From positions 218,041 to 282,040 of the forward strand of contig JACEEZ010022538.1 in the NCBI GenBank assembly GCA_016584305.1: 64,000 bases of DNA, written 5' to 3'. The notes beneath the pieces were generated by a model. That model worked only from the letters and a program-made list of their open reading frames with translations. It ran no database searches and was not told where the DNA came from. Positions 1-9,700 of this stretch are shown one piece after another. Positions within the stretch are counted from its first letter, which is position 1, and every line of letters starts with the position of its first letter. The stretch comes from Chionoecetes opilio. Its lineage: Eukaryota > Arthropoda > Malacostraca > Decapoda > Majidae. The position numbers and the translations under genes were made by a program.

Positions 1-170
1 TATAAAAACTACCTCAATAATATCTCATTTAATTGCTAACTCCACGACACCGATGATTCAGCCGTGATTCATTCATTATATAGCAAAGTAATACCGCGTC
101 CTCCCGACAACGCATAGATATAAGTTTGATAGATAATCACACACGCCATAGACGCTATCACACGATACCG

Positions 171-397
171 TATAGTCGCCACTGCACTAATGTCGCCAGG
201 CACCATATATTACACATTTTAGCATCACTACAGACTTGTATGTGCCACTGAAGAGGCATGCCCAGTAGTTTATATTATGTACTATACCAGTATATTAAGT
301 ACTACATCACATTACGTACACGTCTTCAGTGGCACATACAAATTGGCTAGTAGTGATGCTAAAATTCGTAATACATATGGCGCCTGGCGACTATAGT
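171..397. repeat. Foldback (inverted-repeat) element, first copy
   Basis: The left arm (about 171-253) and right arm (about 324-396) are imperfect reverse complements, sharing CATCACTA and GTGCCACTGAAG, with about 70 bp between them. The left arm carries a short internal duplication of TGTCGCC-type sequence. One arm recurs at 21,803-21,897, so this is a dispersed family. No coding potential is visible. Confidence 0.75.
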
Positions 398-606
398 GTT
401 ATTGACGGTAGAAATGTTTTGGAAATGTGGCTTCGCTGAATTTTTCAACACTCGGTGTGAAACAAGGAATCACAGAACTGCCAGCCTCATCACTTGCACG
501 GAGGTAGAAACGAAATATCGGAGCTAGTATAATGAGGCATGAATGTGTTATCTGTCTATCCAACTAACCATTAATCTCTGACGCCAGTTCCTCAGAAAAC
601 TCACAA

Positions 607-1620
607 CCGGTGTTGCATAAAATAGGTACCGCCTGTAAATAAGTCACAAAACACTGCGACACCGCCCGTGTTTGCCAGCTTATGGTAATTTTACCCTACT
701 AAATATAAGTTTATCAGTATAAAACGTATACTGTTAGCTTCGGAAATAGCCCGTCAGGGTGGCAAGGTTGGTAGAGACGTGAGCTTGCAATGTGCAGCGT
801 CCCTGTGCATTCGGTCAGCGGTTCGAGTCCGCCTAGTTCGTGCTGACGTGGCGGCGCTTTGTATAGTCAATAACCTTGTAGTTGGTACTTGCAAAGTGTC
901 TAGATAGGATGGAAAATCTTATCTTATCTTAGCTTCGGAAATGCTTGTTCTATAATATTATCAAATAAAAAACCGTAAAACACACTAAAGAAAGGCCATT
1001 ATGAGACTCTCAAGAAATATGCATGAACTTAATATTCTATTAAACTCTTCGTCATTTAATACTTTGCGAGAAAACTTTTTACATGGAGAATATGAATAGA
1101 AGCGGAATTTCATTAGCTTGCCATTGCTACTTTTCGTTTTCTGATAAATGAATTAGCAGCATGCATAAATTAGCGTTAACTAAATAAATAACATCATGAA
1201 ATCGGGTAATTTTTCCCGATTGATGGTTATTTATTTAGTTAACGCTAATTTATGCATGCTGCTAATTCATTTATCAGAAAACGAAAAGTATCAATGGAAA
1301 GCTAATGAAATTCCGCTTCTATTCATATTCTCCATGTAAAAAGTTTTCTCGCAAAGTATTAATTGACGAAGAGTTTAATAGAATATTAAGTTCATGCATA
1401 TTTCTTGAGTCTCATAATGGCCAGTCTTTAGTGTGTTTTACGGTTTTTTATTTGATAATATTATAGAACAAACATTTCCGAAGCTAACAGTAGGCCCTAT
1501 ACCTTTTATACTGATACTTATATTTAGTAGGGTAAAATTACCATAAGCTGGCAAACACGGGCGGTGTCGCAGTGTTTTGTGACTTATTTACAGGCGGTAC
1601 CTATTTCATGCAACACCCGG
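607..1620. repeat. Large near-perfect palindrome (foldback element)
   Basis: The arms are 607-1209 and 1211-1620. They read as reverse complements outward from a GGGTAATTTTTCCC centre near 1210. The left arm is longer only because a tRNA-derived SINE (748-929) was inserted; without it and its 13-bp target duplication each arm is about 408-410 bp. A degenerate half-copy occurs at about 36,573-36,672. No protein is encoded, so it looks like a non-autonomous foldback transposon. Confidence 0.9.
748..929 (+). mobile_element. tRNA-derived SINE, family A
   Basis: A pol III-like head carries a box A-like stretch (GGTGGCAAGGTTGG) and a box B-like GGTTCGAGTCC. It ends in a TATCT-type repeat tail. It is flanked by perfect 13-bp direct repeats TAGCTTCGGAAAT at 735-747 and 930-942, which mark the target site. 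A second copy lies on the minus strand at 20,041-20,217. The tRNA of origin was not identified. Confidence 0.9.
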
Positions 1621-1809
1621 ATTTTCTTAAACTTAATCTTCATGTATTCCTGCCCTTGCATGTTCTAATCCTTCCATTCATCTCTCGCCTCTTTCTCCTA
1701 CACACTATGTCCTCCCATTTTACTGAGGATCATTCTCCAGAACCCACCTCACCCACTGTACTCCCACATAGGCTACTCTCTTGGTCATCTCACAATCTGC
1801 TATTTATAC

Positions 1810-1905
1810 CTATATGTGTTAGAATAGAGAATACAGTAGACAGGACACAAGCAGAGAATAGGAGACAAGTAACACAGTACAGGAGACAAGCAGAGATTTC
1901 AGTAT
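1810..1905. repeat. Start of the 25-bp minisatellite
   Basis: Diverged copies of the AGCAGAGAATACAGTA unit appear here, then again from 2866. The array is interrupted by LINE insertions at 1911-2865. Confidence 0.6.
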
Positions 1906-1910
1906 GTAAG

Positions 1911-2860
1911 TAAGAAAATAAGGAAGCTACAAGAGGCCGTGAGACCTACACGAGGTAGTTCCTGTTACATTGGGGCAAAGCAAACCTTGTTTTGTTCAAT
2001 GCCTCAAAAACCCAATTTCTTCACCTATCTATTCGACAAAACCTTCCAGATAACTATCCCCTCTTCTTCAATGACACTCAACTGTCTCCTTCTTCTACAA
2101 TGAACATTCTAGGACTATCCTTTACTAAAAATCTAAACTGGAAATCTCACATCTCATCTCTTGCTAAAACAGCTTCTAGGAAGTTAGGTGTCCTGTGGCG
2201 TCTGCGTCCTTTTTTTTCTCCCTCCCAATTGCTTGCTCTCTACAGGGGCCTTATCCGCCCATGTATGGAGTATGTCTCACATGTTTGGGGAGGATCCACT
2301 CATACAGCTCTCCTAAACAGGGTTGAGTCAAAAACTTTTCGTCTCATCAACTCCCCTCCTCTGACTGACTGTCTTCAATCTTTAAATCACCGCCGCAATG
2401 CTGCTTCTCTTGCTCTCTTCTACCGTTATTTTCATGCTCACTGCTCTTCTGAACTTGCTAACTGCATGCCTCCCCCACTCCCGCGGCCTCGCTGCACAAG
2501 ACTTTCTACTCATTCTCATCCCTATTCTGTCCATCTTCCTAATGCAAGAGTTAATCAGTATCTTTACTCTTTCATCACTTTCACTGGTAAACTCTGGAAC
2601 TCTCTTCCTGTTTCTATTTTTCCACTTTCCTATGACTTACATCTTTTCAAAAGAAGAGTAACAAGACACCTCCCGAACTAAATTGGCTCACCCCTTTTTT
2701 TATTTTATTCTCTTACTGTCTTCTTTATAGGGACTGGCAACTAAGCGGGCTTTGTGTTACCCATTTTTGTTGTGCCCTTGGCCAGTTCCTTGTGATGTAA
2801 AAAACAACAAAAAACAACAACAACAACATATATATACCTACATCCACCTTACCTCAAGTA
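1911..2860 (-). mobile_element. LINE-A 3' end fragment, split by a LINE-B copy
   Basis: The minus-strand 3' terminus of the LINE-A family (complement of the GGAACTACCACGTGTAGG signature) lies at 1911-1969. It seems to resume at about 2836-2860 (CCTACATCCACCTTACCTC). The LINE-B copy at 1970-2828 sits between the two parts. Confidence 0.6.
1970..2828 (+). mobile_element. 5'-truncated LINE-B (CR1/jockey-like) copy
   Basis: An open frame to the TAA at 2679-2681 encodes the C-terminal part of a non-LTR reverse transcriptase, including NILGLSFTKNLNWKSHIS, a YRGLIRPCMEY block and a KRRVTRHLPN terminus. The 3' UTR ends in CTTGTGATGTAAAA and an A/C-rich tail. Two related copies lie at 11,651-12,252 and 28,111-29,425. 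The catalytic F/Y-x-D-D segment is not included, so this fragment cannot be active. Confidence 0.85.
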
Positions 2861-2865
2861 TATAT

Positions 2866-4060
2866 GAGACAAGCAGAGAATACAGTATAGGAGATTAGCA
2901 GAGAATACAGTACAGGAGATTAGCAGAGAATACAGTACAGGAGATTAGCAGAGAATACAGTACAGGAGATTAGCAGAGAATACAGTACAGGAGATTAGCA
3001 GAGAATACAGTACAGGAGATTAGCAGAGAATACAGTACAGGAGATTAGCAGAGAATACAGTACAGGAGATTAGCAGAGAATACAGTACAGGAGATTAGCA
3101 GAGAATACAGTACAGGAGATTAGCAAGATACAGTACAGAGATTTGCAGATACAGTAGGAGATTAGCAGAGAATACAGTACAGGAGATTACAGACAGTACG
3201 AGATACAAATTACAGGAGATTAGCAGAGAATACAGTACAGGAGATTAGCAGAGAATACAGTACAGGAGATTAGCAGAGAATACAGTACAGGAGATTAGCA
3301 GAGAATACAGTACAGGAGATTAGCAGAGAATACAGTACAGGAGATTAGCAGAGAATACAGTACAGGAGATTAGCAGAGAATACAGTACAGGAGATTAGCA
3401 GAGAATACAGTACAGGAGATTAGCAGAGAATACAGTACAGGAGATTAGCAGAGAATACAGTACAGGAGATTAGCAGAGAATACAGTACAGGAGATTAGCA
3501 GAGAATACAGTACAGGAGATTAGCAGAGAATACAGTACAGGAGATTAGCAGAGAATACAGTACAGGAGATTAGCAGAGAATACAGTACAGGAGATTAGCA
3601 GAGAATACAGTACAGGAGATTAGCAGAGAATACAGTACAGGAGATTAGCAGAGAATACAGTACAGGAGATTAGCAGAGAATACAGTACAGGAGATTAGCA
3701 GAGAATACAGTACAGGAGATTAGCAGAGAATACAGTACAGGAGATTAGCAGAGAATACAGTACAGGAGATTAGCAGAGAATACAGTACAGGAGATTAGCA
3801 GAGAATACAGTACAGGAGATTAGCAGAGAATACAGTAGGCTACACAGAAACAAGCATGCAGAGGCAGATATGACAATACAGCGACAAGCAGATTATACAG
3901 TATAGAAGACAAACACAGACTACAGTAGCTACAGGATACAAGCAGAGAATACAGTAGCTACAGGAAACCAGCACAAAATACAGTAAATACAGGAACAAGC
4001 AGAAAGTACAGACAGAAACAAGCAGAGAATACAAACACTAACAGAAGACAGGCACCGCAC
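2866..4060. repeat. 25-bp minisatellite array
   Basis: The unit is TACAGGAGATTAGCAGAGAA plus TACAG, in about 38 near-identical copies from 2866 to 3837. A degenerate patch occurs at 3121-3205, and diverged copies continue to about 4060. Short ORFs across it are by-products of the repeat. Confidence 0.95.
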
Positions 4061-4189
4061 ATTAACAAAGTTGTAGCCTATTGCAAGTAAATACAATCAT
4101 AATAAGAGGCTTCATGTAGTTCTAACTCTCTCCAAGGCATATATACTTATATAATGTCTCCTAAAGGTGTAACCAGTACATAATACTGT

Positions 4190-5056
4190 AATAAATATCA
4201 AGGCAAGGGAAATAAGATCATAATAAATATCAAGGCAAGGGAAATAAGATCATAATAAATATCAAGGCAAGGGAAATAAGATCATAATAAATATCAAGGC
4301 AAGGGAAATAAGATCATAATAAATATCAAGGCAAGGGAAATAAGATCATAATAAATATCATGGCAAGGGAAATAAGATCATAATAAATATCATGGCAAGG
4401 GAAATAAGATCATAATAAATATCATGGCAAGGGAAATAAGATCATAATAAATATCAAGGCAAGGGAAATAAGATCATAATAAATATCATGGCAAGGGAAA
4501 TAAGATCATAATAAATATCAAGGCAAGGGAAATAAGATCATAATAAATATCATGGCAAGGGAAATAAGATCATAATAAATATCAAGGCAAGGGAAATAAG
4601 ATCATAATAAATATCATGGCAAGGGAAATAAGATCATAATAAATATCATGGCAAGGGAAATAAGATCATAATAAATATCATGGCAAGGGAAATAAGATCA
4701 TAATAAATATCAAGGCAAGGGAAATAAGATCATAATAAATATCAAGGCAAGGGAAATAAGATCATAATAAATATCATGGCAAGGGAAATAAGACCATAAT
4801 AAATATCATGGCAAGGGAAATAAGATCATAATAAATATCATGGCAAGGGAAATAAGATCATAATAAATATCATGGCAAGGGAAATAAGATCATAATAAAT
4901 ATCATGGCAAGGGAAATAAGATCATAATAAATATCATGGCAAGGGAAATAAGACCATAATAAATATCAAGGCAAGGGAAATAAGATCATAATAAATATCA
5001 TGGCAAGGGAAATAAGACCATAATAAATATCATGGCAAGGGAAATAAGATCATAAT
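4190..5056. repeat. 32-bp satellite array, about 27 copies
   Basis: The core AAATATCAAGGCAAGGGAAA alternates with a CATGG variant, and AGATCAT alternates with a rarer AGACCAT. Copies are otherwise almost identical and exactly phased, so recent homogenisation is likely. Confidence 0.95.
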
Positions 5057-5207
5057 GATATTGTTCAGGTAAACCAGTGAAATAATTGTACAGGACCCCG
5101 ATACATAGAAGACATTATTACACCAAGCAATAGACCTTCCGAGGAGACTGCAAAAGCCACATCTGCTTAACTTGTGGGATAGAAAAGAATAAGGGGATGT
5201 GATGTTG

Positions 5208-5460
5208 GCTGGAAAAGCGTAATTTAAAAAGGAAATAGGGAGAAACTGGTTCACAAATAGGGTGGTGAGTGATTAGAATGGACTCAGTTGTCAGGTGGTC
5301 AGTGCGGAGTCAATAGAGGTCTTTAAAAAGAGTCTGGATGGATGGGGAAGAGAGGTGGATGTAGGTAGTGTTAAGTAACAGGAACTACCACGTGTAGGTC
5401 TCCCCAAAGTCTCCCAGCCTCTTTAGTTTCCTTATGTTCTTATGTTTCTTATGTTCTATC
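5208..5460 (+). mobile_element. LINE-A 3' end fragment
   Basis: The tail of the reverse transcriptase C-terminus is readable as a relic (KKEIGRNWFTNRVV-like). It is followed by the family 3' signature GGAACTACCACGTGTAGG and a TTATGTTCTTATGTTTC repeat tail. Confidence 0.75.
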
Positions 5461-6218
5461 TTATTTCCCTTGCCTTCCTCTCTGTGTTGACTCCTCACGG
5501 GTTGATGAAGTAAACACGGTATTTCAGGCCGTGTTTTTATTGACACAACTTTTAGACTTTTCAGACGTAGAGAAAATAAACTGTTATGATACAAGGCACA
5601 TCACCATCCTATAAAATATAAAATCCTATAAAACTGAGAAATGATAAGAGTATTGAAGGTACATTTCACTCTCCACAACACTAACACAATTGCTTCCATA
5701 TTGACCACAGGGACTTATGAGGATACAAGCCCAACCCAACTACATGTATGGGAAACATTTTATCCCCTGGAGGTAGCAATGACAGCCACACCCTGTCCAC
5801 AGCCCTCCAGATATTTTTTTTTATCGTTGTATTTTCCAGGGCCTGAGCTACACTCGTATGGCCCCGTCTCCATGGCTACATCTTATAATTCATCCTTATT
5901 GCTTAGTGTTGGCTGAAACCATCACCCCGGGAGGCTATATCACTACTCTTGAGCCTTTCATGAATGGAACACATACAATTTGAAGTAATGGAATGCATTC
6001 TGTTCAACAACAATCTATAATTCTAATTGAATAATTCTTGAGGACCCAAAACTTACATAAAATTCAGACCATTATCTCTTCACATATTTTTTCTAATCAT
6101 CAAGTAAAGAAATTAACAATTCTGGGCAAAATATGAGTGCAAGACTAATTCAATAAAGATATTTACCTTAATACTTCCAGACCGTCTTAGTCCACCTTGC
6201 CATAATGTCGCCCCTATA
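5461..6218. other. Intergenic, no gene recognised
   Basis: A stretch at about 5835-5930 (GGGCCTGAGCTACACTCG...) recurs at about 39,695-39,790 and is an unclassified dispersed repeat. The rest is AT-rich. No supported exon or RNA gene was seen. Confidence 0.5.
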
Positions 6219-6512
6219 TGTGCCTCCGTGGTGCAGTGGCTGGCGCGCCTGGCTACGAACCTGCAGGCCTTGGTTCAAATCCGGGCCAGGGCAAGTCGGC
6301 GACCAGCCCAACCAGCTGTTCTTCCTCCCTTTCGGGGTTGATAAATGGGTACCTGGGGAAACCTGGGGAAGGTAACTGTGGTAACCCGGGTGTCACACTA
6401 GCCCTGTGTCCCGGGGTAACGGGTCCTCACCCACCACAGGCTCAAAGGCTAATGCCACGGAGATGAGCACTGAGTCCACGTGCAGCATAGCATATGTCCC
6501 CATCTTTACCTT
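6219..6512 (+). mobile_element. tRNA-derived SINE, family B
   Basis: The head has box A-like GTGGTGCAGTGGCTGG and box B GGTTCAAATCC. The body contains GGTACCTGGGGAAACCTGGG and ends in a CTTTACCTT tail. A second copy is at 48,838-49,147. It lies 12 bp beyond the downstream (frame-shifted) stop of the zinc-finger gene. Confidence 0.9.
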
Positions 6513-6524
6513 GAGTTGCCGCCC

Positions 6525-6790
6525 TCAGTCCACATGGTTGAGGGTGTGGCAGGACAGCTGCAGCACAGAGAGGAACACCTCACCACACACCGTACAGGGG
6601 AACACCGGTCTCCTGCCCGCCCGCCCCTCATCACTCTGTGCTGGGCTATCTTCCCCCGGGCACGATGACAGTCTATGATGCCACGCTGGTGTCTCAAAAG
6701 CTGCAGGCACAGCCAAAGGGCATTCTGCAGACTCTGATGCACCAGCCTGCATGTCCTCATCAGTGAATGCCGCTCCTGGCATTTCCCGAG
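6525..6790 (-). CDS. Out-of-frame C-terminal segment of the zinc-finger gene
   Basis: A minus-strand frame offset from the main zinc-finger ORF is open into this stretch and ends at the TGA at 6525-6527. Its last residues form a good C2H2 finger: FPCTVCGEVFLSVLQLSCH, then TLNH (C-x2-C, H-x4-H). An acidic linker with ordinary composition precedes it. The main frame stops at 6760. The simplest reading is a single indel (real allele or assembly error) at about 6770-6830 that separates the last finger. A short intron is less likely because I saw no convincing GT-AG pair. This frame is open through the upstream minisatellite only because the unit length is a multiple of three. Confidence 0.55.
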
Positions 6791-9700
6791 TCTGAGGAGG
6801 GCAGTGACTCCTCGATCTGCTCGATGCACCACGCCTCAGACTGACAGGCATCACTGCCGCCAGACTGACAAGCATCACTGCCGCCAGACTGACAGGCATC
6901 ACTGCCGCCAGACTGACAGGCATCACTGCCGCCAGACTGACAGGCATCACTGCTGCCAGACTGACAGGCATCACTGCCGCCAGACTGACAGGCATCACTG
7001 CCGGCACTGCTGGCAGACTGACAGGCATCAAAGCTGGCACACGAAGCAAGGCAAGACTGATAGGCATCACTGTCGGCAGACTGATAGGCATCACTGTCGG
7101 CAGACTGACAGGCATCACTGTCGGCAGACTGATAGGCATCAATGCCGGCAGACTGATAGGCATCAATGCCAGCAGACTGATAGGCATCAATGCCAGCAGA
7201 CTGATAGGCATCAATGCCGGCAGACTGACAGGCATCAATGCCGGCAGACTGATAGGCATCAATGCCGGCAGACTGATAGGTATCAATGCCGGCAGACTGA
7301 TAGGCATCAATGCCGGCACAAACAGCAAGGCAAGACTGATAGGCATCACTGCTGACAGACTGACAGGCATCACTGCCAGCACACGAAGGCAGGCAATCCC
7401 CTGAGTCACAGGACAAAAAGTCTTGCACAAATACTGGCAGGGCTTCACTACCTTCCTGAGGTGGCAGACAGACATCACTCGGCTGCATCAAGTCCTGCAG
7501 CAGGCTGTCCTCCGTGACCCGAGGAAGGGCAGCGGCAGCCTCACACGTCTGCTCCACTGCTTCTTCCTCCACGGGACCACCAGGGCCTCTACAGGTGGAT
7601 AGATGGAAGCAGTAAATGTATCCACACTGAAACTGTTGGCCACACCTGCAGGACACGGAGGCCGTGTGGCTGGCGTAGTAGATGTGGGATACAAACACTG
7701 TGCCACAACACAAGCACTGTCGCTGCTTACGCTTGCGTCTCGGCTTCTTCTTGACTTCATGCTTCAGGAGTGTCTTCACTGAGAACCTCGCCCCCTGTGT
7801 GTCTCCGTGCTTCAGGGACTGGTGCATCACTAGCGCTGACACAGACTTGTAGCTCCTGCTGCACTGGCTGCAGCTGTGCTGGACGGCTGCTGCGTGGCAC
7901 TTGAGGTGGCGCTGCTGTTCCCTGTCACTGGTCAGCCACTGCTCACAGCCCTCGCACTGCAGCACAGCCACACTAGCCCCTCGCAGCCTGCCTGACCTCC
8001 GACGCAGCACCGGTGCCTCGGGGAGTGTGCCATCCTCATTGCCTCCATCTATAAGCATGCCATTCACTCCTGCATCCACAGCCCGGGGTGTTCCATTGTC
8101 GTGCTCAGTACTATGAGCCTCACTCCCACCCCCTGCATCACAGCCATTCCTCGGGGAGGCAGGAGACTCACTGGGCAGATGATCTTGGCCTGTGACTACA
8201 GCCTGACACACACACTGCACGGAGGCTTTGGTACACTGAGGAGAAGTGTCGGGCTGCTCGCTGGTGGATCTCTCGCCTTCCCTGCTACTAACACAGACCT
8301 CTCCCTCCAGCCTGGCCTGCTTCCTGCGCCTCTTACGATCCCGCTTCGGGCCCTGGCCAGGTTCTGTCCTGGCCTTCTCCTGCCTGGTCTGTCCTGTCTT
8401 CTGATTTTTGCCTATCAAACTACTCAAAAGAAGAGATTGTGGCTTAAAGGTATTCACAAAACCATGGCACTTATTCATGTGTGACGTGAGTGATACCTTG
8501 TGTCTGAAGCGTTTGGCACACTCCTCACACCTGAACGGCATCTCATTGACGTCGGGAACGCGGAGGCGACCGCTGCCACGGCTCCTGATCTTGTCTCGGA
8601 GGTAGTCTGGATGCTCCTCAATGTGGCTCATCAGCTGCCCTGAGGTGGCAAACCGGGTCTTGCAAACCTCACAGGAGAAGAGCTTGCTGTCGGTGTGTAT
8701 CTTGTGGTGGTTCCAGAGGGCCTGGTAATGACTGAACTTCATGGAGCAACGGTCACAGGGGAAGTTTTTCTGTGATCTGTGGCACCAGGAGTGATTCCAC
8801 AGACACTGGTAGAAGGTGAAGGTGTCTGGGCACAGGGGACACTGGTAGGGCCGCTCCCCGGTGTGGATCCTCCGGTGGGCCTTGAGGGTGGTGGGGCGGC
8901 TCAGCACCTTGCCGCACACGGAGCACTCGTACCCCTTCACGCCCCATCCCTCGGTGCTGGGGGGCCGCACCTTGGGGGGGCGGCCTCTCTTCCTCTTCCT
9001 CACGGGCACAGCAGGCGCCATCACAGAATCCTGGGGCTCATTGGCAACCCCTTCACTGTCCATCACTGAGTCAGGCTGGGACACTGCAATCTTACCTGGC
9101 TTAATTGTCACTTGGACTAAATTTTCTTTGTTCCCCGTTCTATTTTTCATTTGGACTAAATTCTTCCTTGTTTTATTGTTCATTTGGACTGCATCATCTT
9201 TCTTCAATATTTGGACTAAATTATCTTTGTTCCTTATTCTATTGTTCATTTGGACTACTTCCTTCCATGTTATTGTTTTCCTTTGGACTAAATCATCTTT
9301 CTTCCCTGTTATATTTTTCCTTTTGATGAAATTATCTTTCTTCCCTGTTTTAGTTTTAGCAATCTTAACTGTGGTGGGCGGTCTGCCTCTCTTCTTCCTC
9401 CTCACGGTGACACCAGGCGCCACACAGTCCAAGGGCCCGGCGGCAATGCTTTCACTGTCCATCACTGAGTCAGGCTGGGACACTGCAATGTTCTCTGTGC
9501 TGGGGGGCCGCACCTTGGGGGGTCTGCCTCTCTTCCTCCTCACGGTGACACCAGGCGCCACACAGTCCAAGGGCCCGGCGGCAATGCTTTCACTGTCCAT
9601 CACTGAGTCAGGCTGGGACACTGCAATGTTCTCTGTGGTGGGGGGCCGCGCCTTGGGGGGTCTGCCTCTCTTCCTCCTCACGGTGACACCAGGCGCCACA

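Noticed and set aside
748..860. Possible tRNA gene with box A and box B
   Set aside because: It is the head of a SINE with a target duplication and a repeat tail. No proper cloverleaf with acceptor stem was seen. The same applies to 6219 and 48,838.
2866..5056. Regular 25-bp and 32-bp repeats resembling a CRISPR array
   Set aside because: The units are directly adjacent with no unique spacers, and the DNA is eukaryotic. They are satellites.
6804..7355. Plus-strand ORF of 183 residues rich in TDRHHCRQ
   Set aside because: Antisense shadow of the 24-bp coding minisatellite; the unit length keeps this frame open.
7000..7478. Minus-strand ORF with MPISLPAL repeats
   Set aside because: An alternative frame of the same minisatellite. 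Only its non-repeat end (zinc finger) is considered real.
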